Assembly: GCF_007279655.1 (NCBI RefSeq)
Contig: NZ_QKWN01000006.1
Coordinates: forward strand, 1 to 64,000
Reading direction: 5' to 3'
DNA from: Robertkochia solimangrovi
GTDB taxonomy: Bacteria > Bacteroidota > Bacteroidia > Flavobacteriales > Flavobacteriaceae
DNA length: 64,000 bases
Part shown: positions 51,701 to 58,087 of the stretch, in pieces
Layout: every line of letters starts with the position of its first letter
Numbering within the stretch: the first letter of the stretch is position 1
Notes under the pieces: generated by a model
The model's database searches: none
Seen by the model: the letters and a program-made list of their open reading frames with translations, nothing else
Told to the model about the DNA's origin: nothing
Translations under genes and position numbers: made by a program

Positions 51701-54700
51701 ATCTCGGTTCCTTCCGTTCAGTGTCAGATCGGCCGGAGCTGAAGAAGCTTCATCCAGCCATCCATAAAAATAGCCATTACCGCGATCTCCATAAGGATCT
51801 CCACCGTCTTTGATGTAACCTGTTGGTGCGGCAGAGGCAGGATCTGAAAAATTCATACTTATCGCAATAGGATCTACAGGTTCTTCTGTGATCACCAGAT
51901 TGATCTGAATCTCCGCGTTCTCATAGCCGAGATCCGGTTGATCGATCGCAAATACAGTTGTGGAATAGTTTCCTGGTGCAAGACCATCCTGAATGCCAAA
52001 TTCGATCGTTCCGATCGTAGGATTTTCAGGGAGTATTAACCACTGTGTTGCATCCGGATCATCTGAAAGGATTACGACAGGATCGCCAGTGTTGGCGGTA
52101 AGTTCTACCGATTGAGAAGCTATGGTCTCTCCCTGAACTCCACTGAAATTTAATGTAGACGCATCAAATGCCAGAACCGGTGCCACCGGTGCGGTGGAAA
52201 CATTAAAGTTATCGAATACAGCCACATATTCGGATCCGGTGCGGTAGGTGGCATAAATTCCGGCGAATGAAACCCCGTCTATTCCTTCTGTAATGGATTT
52301 ACCTGCAAGGTAAACCGACGGAAGGGCGAGGTTGTCTAAAGTCGAATTAGTCAGTTGAATATAGGTTTCATCGTTGATCGCATAAAAAGCGGTAATAGTC
52401 ATTGCTGTTGGGTCGATCTCCAGTTTAAGGCTTACATCGTTCCCGGCAGCGCCAACGTTCAAGGAAATCTGATCCAATGTAACCCCATCATAATCAGTGA
52501 TCCCTCCTTCTTCTTTTCTCAACTCTATCGTATTATCGGTCACATTGAGCTTTACAAAATTATCTTCATCCAGACCATACCATATCCCTGCTTGTGCAGA
52601 TCCAGTGCCGGTAGATATCCCAAGTAATTTGGTTTCTATCGTGAGAACCGAGTTAATATTCTGGAGACCAACCCCAAGGGAATTGATCTGTGTATTGTTA
52701 TTCGAGCTAAGTGGTGGTGCCGTAAATGCAATTCCTTTCGTTGCAGTAACCTCAAGGTTATTATTATTTATAAATAACTTCGAAGGTTCATATCCGTTAA
52801 CTTCCGGATAAGTGGCAGGTCCGTCCTCCGTTAAACGAGGTTGAGAATGCGGATCAGCCATAGTAAATCCAGTACCTGCAAAATTCTGATCTTCCAGTCC
52901 TCCTTCCGTACCATCGAAATTCAGTGTAAAAGGCAAACTAGTTACGATATCATTACAATCCAGTAAACTTATCGGAGTACAAATCTCTACAACCTGTTCG
53001 GTAACTGAAACTGTCCAGTCTTCTGTAGATCCATCTTCCGCGGTCACAGTAAACACTACAGGATTCGTAAAGTCAGTTGCAATTCCTGACTCCGGTGAAA
53101 TGGTTGCTCCGGCGGATAAAGTAATCTCCGGAACCAGTAAGGTAAGATCAGTCCCCTCAGGAACCTCTATAGCGATCATTTTCAAATCTGAATCAACGAT
53201 CGGTTCTGCAACCTGTTCCGGAATACTGAATGCAGTGATCTCTTTTTCCGAACTCAATACGGTAGCTGGCAGTATTTCGATCGCCATAATAATTCCCCTG
53301 TCGATCGAAGCATTAAAGGCAATCGTCAGTAATTCATCTTCTACTGTGACCGCATAAGAATTGGCAGCCAGAACTCCCTGACCATATGCACTGAACAGAT
53401 CGAGATCATCCTCAACCAGTACGTCTTCAATGGTTACATCGAAAACCCTGGCATTCGCTGCGGTATGGAAATTCTCGATCATATGAAGGACCACATTATA
53501 CGCTCCGTCAGGTACCGGGAAATTATAACTGAACTCATCAGCATATCGTCTTGGATAATAGAGATCAGGGTAGCTTGCGGCATCCCCTTGTAAGGTGTAT
53601 GCTGTATTGTTAGTCAGCATTTCTCCGGGGTAAGACAAGAACTGTGTTTCATCGGCAACGAAGGTCTCCCCTTCTTTAGTGGTTTCACCGCCAGCTGCAT
53701 TCATACGGAATGGAATTCCGATAAATGAATTCACCGTTACTCCAACTTCGAGTGATGCCGGCATATAGCCTTTTTGCGTTGCAATCACTGTGTTATTTCG
53801 TGTCGATCCGGTTTCCAGTGCAGTTGTAGTAATTGCGACATCCAGACTTCCAGGAGAAAGCAATGCAGGAAGTGTAAGCCACTCATTACGTCCGGCAGCG
53901 TCATCGTCAATCAGATTGATATTATCATCGATCACCAGACCTACGACTTCTCCGGCGGCACCAGAAAGTACTGAGGATAATGTTGTAGATGCTCCCAGCT
54001 GAAGATCTGTATTTAAAGCATCCGGATCGAAAGCCAAAATACCTGATACAGGAGTTCCGGTACTTTCGGTAATATCTATATAATTGATCTTTGAATTATA
54101 TCCTCCTTGTCCGGTCACAGTTAGTCTTCCATCGGTAACCTCTACGATCATTGTTTCGGCTCGGGTCTCCCCTTCTTCTGGTACAAAAGCCGGAATTATG
54201 GTATATCCTTCTACCGCAGCACTGTGCCTACTATCAATACTGGTTGATTTATCACCCAGACTCAGCGTAACTTCATACACTCCGTTCGGGACTTCGATCT
54301 CCCAGATAAATTCTCCAGCACGAGGTTGACCAGCCCAGGACAAGGTTCCATTATTGGCTAGCACATTATCACCCTGGAAATGAACCAGCGTACCCGTTAA
54401 TTGTTCTTCAAGTGTTGCCGTTGCGTAATTTCCTATACGGACTCTACCTGTTCCGTTCCCATTATTGACAGCTTCTTCTGATATATCGGTAGCTATCAAT
54501 GTAGCCGCATCTAGCCATCCATAGGCATAATCGGTACCATCAATAGCAATCGTAGCATTTCCAAACTCCTTTCCATAATCCTTAGAATAACCTGTTGGAG
54601 GATCCACCGAATTATTCTGGAAATTTATATGGGCTGCATAGGGAATCCCTTCCGGGATTACTGATACGGTATATTCTTTGGTCGTTTCATCTTCGGCGGT

Positions 54701-57577
54701 AACTGTATAAATTACCGGAGTGGTGAAATCGGTTGCGATTCCTGATTCCGGTGTAACTGTGGCTCCAGCTGATAACGTGATCTCAGGAACCAAAGCCGTC
54801 AGATCTGTTCCATTTGGAACCGAAACGGTAATCGTGTTCAAATCTATGTCAAAATCCGGTTCGGCAACCTGTTGCGGTATACTAAAGGCCAGAATATCTT
54901 TTTCGGAACTTAAAATTGTAGCTGGAATAATCTCAATAGCGTTGATAATGGCATTGTTTACCGAGGCATCAAATGCAATGGTCAATACCTCATCACTAAC
55001 ATTCACTGTATAACTTGGTGCATATAGTGTACCTTGACCGTAGCTACCGGCAAGGTCAAGATCATCAGCTACCAGTACATCTTCAACAGTTACATCGAAA
55101 ACACGAGATCCGGCTACTGTGAAATAATTATCGATCATGTGCAGAACGACATTATAATCACCATTAGGCACAGGAATATTATAACTGAACTGGGGTGCAA
55201 ATCTTCTCGGATAATACAGGTCCGGATAATTTGCAGCATCTCCGTTAAGTGCGTAGCTGGTAGTACTGGTCTGCATATTAACACCGGTTGGAACGGTGAG
55301 TAAATCAGTCATATCGGCGATATAGGTATCACTCTCTTTGGTGGTTTCTCCTCCGGCTGCATTCATTCTGAAAGGTAGGGAGACAAAGGCGTCAACAGTG
55401 ACCTCAATCGGAAGTTCAGCCGGGACATACCCCTGCTGAGTAGCGATTACCGTGTTAGATCTGGTATCTGCCGGATTCAGTAATGCAGAAGTAATTGCGA
55501 AATCCATCGCCCCAGGAACAGTTGCCCCCGGAAGTGTCAGCCATTCATTGCTACCTGCTGCATTATCATCAAGCGTGTTTATGTTATCATCGATTACCAG
55601 TCCGATTGACTCAGCCGCTGCTCCGGAGAGTGTAGCAGTTAGAATGGTAGCTGCTCCGGCGGTCAGACTTGTATTCAATGAGGCCGGATCAAAACTCAGA
55701 ATTCCGGAAACGGGTGTTCCGGTACTCTCGGTGATATCTATATAATTGATCTTGGAGTTATATCCTCCGTGTCCGGTCATTGTCAGTACACCATCGGTAA
55801 CTTCGACAATGATGGTTCCAGCTCTTGTTTCTTCTATAGCCGGTGCGAAGGCCGGAACGACCGTGTAACCTTCAACAGTTGCGCTGTGACGGCTATCGAT
55901 GCTTGTCGACTTATCACCGAGGCTCAAGGTTACTTCATAGATACCATTCGGGATCTCTATTTCCCAATAATGTTCTGAACCTCTTGGCTGTCCGTCCCAT
56001 TGAAGAGTCCCATCTGTATTAAGAACATTATCTCCCTGAAAATGGATGAGTGAGCCTGTAAGTTTTTCCTGAATTGTTGCAGTTGCATAGTTACCGATTC
56101 GTATTCTACCGGCACCGGTGCTATTATTGGCAGCCTCTTCCGAGATATCCTCCGGTAGCTGAGAGGCTGAATTCTTCCAACCATAATTATAATCAGTCCC
56201 ATTAATGTTCAGTGCACTAAACCCGAATTCTTTTCCATAATCCTTGAGGTAACCGGCAGGTGCATCATCTGAATTATTCTGGAAATTGATATGTGCCGCG
56301 AAAGGTTGCGTTTCAGCGATCACACTCACTTGATAATCAGTTGTCGTTGTACCATCTTCAGCTGTAACGGTATAGGTTACAGGACTTGTAAAATCTGTAG
56401 ACACTCCGGAAGCCGGATCAACGGTTGCAAAAGGAGATACGGTGATATCCGGTGACAGTGCTGTAATATCGGTTCCAAAGGGAACATAGGTTTCAACGGT
56501 AGTACCGTTTATAATACCGGAAACTCCGAGATCAGGAATCCCGAAGCTTAACATTTCACTGGCATCATTAGGCATTTCACTGACGTCAAAGGAATCATAG
56601 GAAATGACCATACTACTGGCATCACCTCCTGTGTCGGTTCGTAAAGTGGTCATGATTCCTGCGAACGAAAGTGGATCGGTTCCGGAATCCTGATCATGAT
56701 CAATCCCTTCCAAAAACGAATCAGGTATCGGCAGCGAGGCATTTCCAACCAGCACTTCCGATCCCGAATCCAGTATATAGTATCCGCGTACGGTATTGTC
56801 GAGGGGGGAAACTTCCAATCTAAGTTGTATATCCGTAATTCCTGCGATATTGAAATTAGCGGTATTCAATTCATCAAGTAACAATGCTCCGGTGGGATTG
56901 GCCGGATTCGTCTGCTCGACAAAAAGTTGAATTTTTTGCTGCGTTGCCGTGGCTTTGATCACTGAAAGTTTCACATAATTATCTTCATTCAATCCGAACC
57001 ATATACCTGCTTGCTGAGATCTATTATCAGAGGTTTGTGAAAAATCAGGTTGCTGTAATGAAGCTTCCACATTCAAAACACGAACAGAGGTGGTAAAACC
57101 AACCCCAAGTGCATTCATCTGTGAATTTGTATTAGCACTGCCTGAAGGTTTGTTATAATTGATACCTCTGGTAGCATCGACCATCAGATAACCCGAAGAC
57201 AGACTTAACCGATCGGCGATGAGCCCCGGTGTATCTGCATCCGCCTCCAGTACATCAGCACTCAAGGGAGTTGATGGCGGGTCGACCATGGTGAATCCGG
57301 TATTTAAAATACCTCCCTGTGCCCCATCAAAATTAAGGTTCACCGGTAATGACTGTGCAATTTCACTACAGTCTAATGGACTCAGTAAATAACAGGGGGC
57401 GATATAGAATGAACTATTGCCAATTCCCGGGTTATCGGTAAAACCTCCATTGAGATCGTTATTCTCATTGGTTTCTGCTTTGAGAATCAAAACAGCAAAG
57501 ATCATTGTTAAGGCCATGAAAAGCCCTGCACGAGTAGCCAAAGCCCTCGTGAAATTACGGTAGTAGTAGTATCCCAT
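36713..57577 (-). CDS. Giant secreted mosaic adhesin-like protein (about 6954 aa)
   Basis: An uninterrupted frame of 20.9 kb. I start at the ATG at 57577 (MGYYYYRNF); a TTG at 57610 would add 11 residues. Approximate layout: signal helix 1-45; three concanavalin-like modules (62-336, 1532-1794, 2954-3209), each with LxDC and QAGIW(F/Y)GLxEDNxVKL; three DUF5018-like domains; five domains starting AxxxNF with GYxxDxG; five malectin domains (about 735, 1289, 5294, 5634, 6169); two sorbosone-dehydrogenase-like propellers (2197-2639, 3519-3992); anchor-type Ig domains; three DUF4114-like domains; Ig/cadherin-like region (5019-5206); seven PKD domains with (D/Q)FGDG; two DUF1349-like domains; a module shared with the neighbouring giant protein (6709-6824); and a type IX sorting domain (6864-6954, YPNPASDWVNLNV). 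Likely a surface adhesin or polysaccharide-binding protein; enzymatic activity is not evident. Confidence 0.88.
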   Translation of the reverse strand: MGYYYYRNFTRALATRAGLFMALTMIFAVLILKAETNENNDLNGGFTDNPGIGNSSFYIAPCYLLSPLDCSEIAQSLPVNLNFDGAQGGILNTGFTMVDPPSTPLSADVLEADADTPGLIADRLSLSSGYLMVDATRGINYNKPSGSANTNSQMNALGVGFTTSVRVLNVEASLQQPDFSQTSDNRSQQAGIWFGLNEDNYVKLSVIKATATQQKIQLFVEQTNPANPTGALLLDELNTANFNIAGITDIQLRLEVSPLDNTVRGYYILDSGSEVLVGNASLPIPDSFLEGIDHDQDSGTDPLSFAGIMTTLRTDTGGDASSMVISYDSFDVSEMPNDASEMLSFGIPDLGVSGIINGTTVETYVPFGTDITALSPDITVSPFATVDPASGVSTDFTSPVTYTVTAEDGTTTTDYQVSVIAETQPFAAHINFQNNSDDAPAGYLKDYGKEFGFSALNINGTDYNYGWKNSASQLPEDISEEAANNSTGAGRIRIGNYATATIQEKLTGSLIHFQGDNVLNTDGTLQWDGQPRGSEHYWEIEIPNGIYEVTLSLGDKSTSIDSRHSATVEGYTVVPAFAPAIEETRAGTIIVEVTDGVLTMTGHGGYNSKINYIDITESTGTPVSGILSFDPASLNTSLTAGAATILTATLSGAAAESIGLVIDDNINTLDDNAAGSNEWLTLPGATVPGAMDFAITSALLNPADTRSNTVIATQQGYVPAELPIEVTVDAFVSLPFRMNAAGGETTKESDTYIADMTDLLTVPTGVNMQTSTTSYALNGDAANYPDLYYPRRFAPQFSYNIPVPNGDYNVVLHMIDNYFTVAGSRVFDVTVEDVLVADDLDLAGSYGQGTLYAPSYTVNVSDEVLTIAFDASVNNAIINAIEIIPATILSSEKDILAFSIPQQVAEPDFDIDLNTITVSVPNGTDLTALVPEITLSAGATVTPESGIATDFTTPVIYTVTAEDETTKEYTVSVIPEGIPYAAHINFQNNSVDPPTGYSKDYGKEFGNATIAIDGTDYAYGWLDAATLIATDISEEAVNNGNGTGRVRIGNYATATLEEQLTGTLVHFQGDNVLANNGTLSWAGQPRAGEFIWEIEVPNGVYEVTLSLGDKSTSIDSRHSAAVEGYTIIPAFVPEEGETRAETMIVEVTDGRLTVTGQGGYNSKINYIDITESTGTPVSGILAFDPDALNTDLQLGASTTLSSVLSGAAGEVVGLVIDDNINLIDDDAAGRNEWLTLPALLSPGSLDVAITTTALETGSTRNNTVIATQKGYMPASLEVGVTVNSFIGIPFRMNAAGGETTKEGETFVADETQFLSYPGEMLTNNTAYTLQGDAASYPDLYYPRRYADEFSYNFPVPDGAYNVVLHMIENFHTAANARVFDVTIEDVLVEDDLDLFSAYGQGVLAANSYAVTVEDELLTIAFNASIDRGIIMAIEILPATVLSSEKEITAFSIPEQVAEPIVDSDLKMIAIEVPEGTDLTLLVPEITLSAGATISPESGIATDFTNPVVFTVTAEDGSTEDWTVSVTEQVVEICTPISLLDCNDIVTSLPFTLNFDGTEGGLEDQNFAGTGFTMADPHSQPRLTEDGPATYPEVNGYEPSKLFINNNNLEVTATKGIAFTAPPLSSNNNTQINSLGVGLQNINSVLTIETKLLGISTGTGSAQAGIWYGLDEDNFVKLNVTDNTIELRKEEGGITDYDGVTLDQISLNVGAAGNDVSLKLEIDPTAMTITAFYAINDETYIQLTNSTLDNLALPSVYLAGKSITEGIDGVSFAGIYATYRTGSEYVAVFDNFNVSTAPVAPVLAFDASTLNFSGVQGETIASQSVELTANTGDPVVILSDDPDATQWLILPENPTIGTIEFGIQDGLAPGNYSTTVFAIDQPDLGYENAEIQINLVITEEPVDPIAISMNFSDPASAAPTGYIKDGGDPYGDRGNGYFYGWLDEASSAPADLTLNGRNRDVATYSLFNNTMIHMQYGDVSTNASNGYLNHAKWEIEIPNGSYVVTVTVGDANVDGSADDYPTHVINAEGLNIIEGFEPGAGSVRFETASRLIAVNDGKLTIDANGGFNTKIVGVEITSSTGESQTPLVLGVNPADGAIGVSVNTSVSANELFMPNFDTNGVAGIDNSTITTTTVKLTKQGSSTPVPATVNGTGGGDAINLVPTLPLEAEQTYVFTIDGVTDLTGVAFETFTSTFTTGSNTTGPVTDLDNVSFNKAGNVADGSYTSLVIGPDNKLYGLEIDGDIHRWTMESDGTLSGEEILNDWMDNTEYNSSRTAVGLVFDPTATADNLVAYITHMSAGLSSAPDWDGNISRISGPNLATEEHLIMNLPRSLRDHLTNSLTFRPGEPDVIYFNQGSLSAGGQPDGAWGNREESLLSAATLRLDLNLLATYSLPLDVETTRDIDAIKNYDSNSATLDGMYNPYYINAPLTLFATGVRNAYDLVWHTNGQLYVPANGTAGGSNSPASIDGMPRPDGTIYDHSDSDYPVIPAVFNNNVQRDWLFRMDPSTTIGYYGHPNPFRGEFVLNRGDTDVNNYSGISPDINYRGAAFDFEFNKSPNGVIEYRSNAENGNLQGAILVVRYSGGSDIIALVPDGPNGDIATMKVGIPGFTGFSDPLDLIEDVNTGNIYVSDFATNKIVLLRPSNLASPEPVLTVAVEEIVGDAIANNQTYSEELIISNTGNAALSGLDLAITGTDASMFSFNTSATTIGQQSSVSATISFTPTSTGPKFATLTISGDSGDPLNIPLRGLGKTGTGGSNEPSLQYILDTQLGAGVIDVADANPATNQIDPGTGLDYNDILGDELDIQSFERATDAPVSVEVLSVYGPTDNDPIVGFGWYLTGNATATNEIFTVDNDPVRNGQTLNPEITGILQFDPGVAEFGFYNRWPYFNDRHLFSEDALNTFSGAIPHHIRVYALPGENNAYIIATEEHISGFDYQDVVVIVRNIKPAGTSSELACSPISLLDCDQIMVGMPFQLDFTGAEGGLANTGFTMVDNPSARLETDGPITYAEVPGFEPGRLSFSGGNLIINAANGIAYANNTATTLTNSQINTLGVGIDADAYGSFSISTTIVNPYSDATNNSEQAGIWFGLNEDNFVKLVAANNAQVEIRKEEGGVSGSTATDAVAATGLTTLSTSTVKLRLFIDLENDLLTGYYSLNGGEEVLVGSVPLPVSYINGNSSYDDQSFAGIFTSKRREATADINYTFEDFAITPENPVSDFQAVNINFSLPDDIPPTGYTTDSGDAFGDRGNGYVYGWLNASGVTPIDLSANARNRDVPGVDILQNTLMHMQFNNVGGNNGVAQEGIWEIVVPNGNYEVFVGVGDPALDGQENTTPSHTINAEGVNLVDGYVPSGLEGEATRFTSGSGTVVVTDGRLTIDAFGGFNTKINSLRITPVGGVISPYFTNVTPADFATNVSLTDFQINVEIVVPSGYELDKATLAGQINLYEVSGSDEILIPSNSNDTGGGDAITLTPLEDLKENTSYIFRLTDQIEANLIGDLNDRIAFLPFESRFTTGDRDDEVVPIRDLTGVEFVKVPGGTDLGEGTIDQRFSSLAIGPDGKLYGSTIGDFSSDGKIYRWNIDPLDGTLTDLEILSPELQGSPAPNGTARSNNDRMIIGLVFDPAATADNLIAYVTHSMASVTAGPEWDGKITRLSGPDLSTVQDVVVHLPRSLKDHLTNSMVFDDEGVMYIAQGSNTAGGDPDDAWGMRPERLLAGAVLRLDFSKLPPTLPLDAYTTDDISVINAASELSLTMSDGTYNPYATNAPLTIFATGIRNAYDLLWHSNNWLYVPTNGTAGNNSSSPNSPATADYPLARRLDGLTSIPSAPALRGGETQKDWLFKTKGGTYHGHPNPYRGEFVLNHGGISYSGLPGQTETSYVDVQKYPDDLQPDPNYLEPAFDFGKNKSPNGVIEYKSDAFGGKLQGLIMVVRFSGQDDLLVMDPKTNGDIAESYSSIPGLSGFDDPLDVIEDPRTGNLYISEYDRDDNGIARLTLLRATIPATLGPEIAANPEELIFEMTTNGEGSTTDTQTVEITNNGNEVLNISGLAITGTFAAQFESVSGTYSIPVGGTQAIGITYAPELANTNLGYQSAALEISSDDPENPLYSVGLYALKKAGFEGGEEPDLQDVVNTLGIGIDVGWNGLTSDQGTNPVMEGDEVPASLFVKAGPGEITITPVARYSPAEVLPFGWYTNDISIITNEVGILEGTLPEAQTLYPNVISGTTSFDPEGAVFGVYVDSQSFGRTNFTEDDLNTGGVAHRVRTYPVKDREGNIVQNSYLICFEDATNGDYQDYVFVISNAMPYEDGSLVLNFNKNTLNYNAFLNQEELPVQSMTLTANGGVTAADIELSASESWLVVPETITLGTPMDFSIDIDGLAPGNYQATIFATALNYQDAVANVQLTLTEELVFTYQFNFNDPSAPEISPAGYIDDFGVPYSLQSTPDGDLQYGWVLPGTMEPADASANARNRDSGTDDPVLKTFTIIGHGTTAQYPTRDWLVNVPNGTYYVNISVGDPDYNDSNHILEVNGTTVLSFDQENNNPDNLTYFSNTEIVEVTDGILRLSLGNGGANAKPNFIRLAPLNTALLPPTISAVFDGTLNSENVYRGSVAIALGATDNSESGITRLEYILDEGTATAYSEPISVIEAGDHELLVMAEDGNGNYAEKRYPFTIEEPTGALIALENMTKVPGTDRGFPADDYYTFYRIESPGAAVVHDANVMRLHNTGTGELVISAINFSTAGKFTATVPGTGEVLTFPIAIAPGEFTDINLTFVYSSSSGVNSIHVENIDIISNADNSADALATLHGGHTPFPEGGQEINAQEVFNAFGFQTSMISRINDDGGIGNLTTNPSSNFPDPANIDAGYEGDMIEPGTFVQADPTQPVRGIQLSALHGGPSENGASFRSVNGTGIVGDINFSHLGTWYQTLLPRSSSNENLINNDVANSISSPFRIAVAGYLSTGGNNLSGNLEDEILGIRVYRVIDHNGNVVPNEYIVLQDFIQNGCGAGSANCDWNDNTFYFINIRPEAVPTATQIPDYVADIDEFFQYSTVEYFDKGYAGNKLTFSATADGGALPEWLSVNPQTGQLEGTPPSDASAIYEIEVTATDYNLVTASSTFNITVNQPPVAVDDEVNVLLNTPTLLSELLVNDSDPNNDELLIIGVTPASNGLAVVNEGGKTVTYTPLGSFIGTDSFDYTIEDTSGLTSTATVQVTVTGQDNAPIAIASMDVETGNAPLQVQFTGSNSSDDFSEVSYLWDFGDGSTATEADPVHTFTEPGNYTITLQVSDGSKTANTTLALQVQPELVESFALRINTGGATDVIYNGDNFVADNSFTGGSTYTNVNAQVPQLYQTERSSASQTFAYNIPLANGEYTVRLHFAEIYFGATGGSSAPASAGQRIFDVNMEGTLILDNFDINATYGSETPVVLPFDVTVTDGVLNLNLSALAAVGGVNQPKLSAIEVLQFTPAVDVEAIASANLNEGDAPLTVEFDGSESTGFGALEYAWDFGDGTTSDEMSPVHIFTDAGNYEVTLTVTDAQDNSDVSETISITVLVPNAAPVAIALADVTSGPAPLNVNFTGDTSTDDELVTEYLWDFGDGSTSAEANPTHEFATPGIYEVVLTVTDAEDESNSAEAITITVNEPTSGLYSLLINAGGSGMSYDGKIFEADQNFAGGKVYTNTSATVPALYQTERSASPPEFGYNFDVPNGTYQVILHFAEIYHGATGGGTGGTGKRIFDVSIEGDLKLDNYDINAQVGPQTITTETFEVIVEDGQLNLFFSALPAVGGVDQPKVSALEIYELEVVNEAPEAVASVIGQTTGDAPFEVEFSSAGSSDDVAITGYLWDFGDGSTSSEANPTHIYETPGTYEVTLTVNDEEPLNDTTEAITIIVNEPVVICEIPEPWLNNDIGAVAAAGSACFDGGVFTVEASGADIWGTQDEFHFVYQTLEGNGEIIAQVLSLDQTDPWAKGGVMIRNTLAANSAWAMMMTAPTANLAGGGPAYSFQSRSTTGGTSVNTPATAVPGGYPYFVRLVREGNTITGYVSETEGNWTLVGSQTIAMNETAYVGLSTTSHNDGVITTATYANVSVNTINAAPVAVASSDITNGDAPLTVNFTGDTSTDDVLVTEYLWDFGDGSTSTEANPTHQFTTAGIYDVVLTVTDAAGASDSAEAIAITVNETVSDLYSLLINAGGTGMSFDGKFFEADQNFAGGKVYANTSATVPALYQTERSASPPEFGYNFDVPNGTYQVILHFAEIYHGATGGGTGGTGKRIFDVSIEGDLKLDNYDINAEVGPQTVTTETFTVTVIDGQLNLFFSALPAVGGVDQPKVSALEIYELEVVNEAPEAVASVIGQTTGDAPFEVSFSSAGSSDDVAITGYLWDFGDGSTSTEANPTHTYVTPGTYQATLTVNDVEPLSDTSQSITITVNEPVVLCALPTPWLNGDIGAVGATGSTCYDSGVFTVEASGADIWNSADEFHYVYQSLEGDGEIIAQVMSLESTNSWAKAGVMFRNTLAANSAWAMMTTAPNAGLAGGVSAYTFQSRTTAGATPGFTAPAALPGGFPHYVRLVREGNTFTGYVSETNGNWTLVGSQTIAMNETVYVGLATTSHNDGVLTTAVYDNVSVEAYETDPAVNIAPDAVAATIGEQGGEAPFNVTFNSTGSTDDKGIVSYDWQFGDGASSTEANPSHTFTTAGSYLVTLTVTDQEGLDDQDFLIISVIESEEDAVAIESITLINATSDVDLFNLVNGVNINMNDIGNVGLNLRANPASGSVGSVKFVLSGALNYTRMESVQPYALFGDSNGDYYGINLPNGNYTITATPYSGSGGSGIVGEPMTFSFSISSDGSLRSEIDPIKQLNGLTETESIDIAGFEENLIDIQDHGEVAVSMYPNPASDWVNLNVTGISDTLESFRIFDLNGKVIRTYEADKTSQGNNKYALEVSGIAQGTYILSIGTSNGVIKTKMLVIYAQ
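37738..39343 (-). repeat. 1605-bp internal tandem duplication, unit B
   Basis: Encodes PKD, malectin, PKD and DUF1349-like domains, about 535 residues. It matches unit A (39344-40948). In the malectin part (about 38777-39000 against 40382-40605) only a handful of mismatches occur over about 220 bp. Confidence 0.85.
39344..40948 (-). repeat. 1605-bp internal tandem duplication, unit A
   Basis: The sister of the unit at 37738-39343, with the same four domains in the same order. It begins at the NAAPVAIALADVTSG stretch; unit B begins NAAPVAVASSDITNG. Confidence 0.85.
52990..56310 (-). repeat. Older 1662-bp tandem duplication near the N-terminus
   Basis: Two units of 554 residues (about 56310-54649 and 54648-52990), each with a GYxKDYGKEFG domain, an unassigned beta-sandwich, a malectin domain (PFRMNAAGGETTKE) and a DUF5018-like domain. 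Protein similarity is high, DNA similarity moderate, so this copy is older than the 1605-bp one. Confidence 0.75.
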
Positions 57578-58087
57578 GTTTAGAACTATTAAATTAATCT
57601 TTGCTATCAATCAATCTAATAGGATACCATTGTAATAAGTGAAAGTAATTGGAAAACAAGATTTTGAGGACAAACCTTGACATGAAGATAAAAAAAGGTT
57701 TATTCGAATATCAGATTTCATAGTTTATTCGATGAAAGGAATTTTTTTATAGATATACGAAATACCTTATAGTATTTTTTAATGTTTACCCCACATTGTT
57801 AGAATATATTCTATTTTTTATATGATTATATGCATATTTTTTAATCTTTTATGAAGATCTGATTGATTTATTATACTCTCTTCCTTCATCTAACGCTTGC
57901 CTATATATTGAAAGAAAAATAACACATTTCAAGATTAAAGGTTCATTTTAATGGACTACTGACCTAAAACTATCAGATTCTACTATGCATGCATTACAGT
58001 GCATAGTGGAAATGACATTTATCATTTGTAATACCACAAATACTCGCTAATTATGCAACATGGTCAGTTTTATAAAAAGAAATTGTT
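57578..58087. other. Divergent AT-rich regulatory region, giant gene / Fnr-like gene
   Basis: No gene is seen. An inverted repeat ACTATGCA-N10-TGCATAGT lies at 57982-58007, and ATGA-N6-TCAT at 58012-58025 has the spacing of a Crp/Fnr-type site. Either could serve one or both divergent genes. No consensus -7 element was found. Confidence 0.35.
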
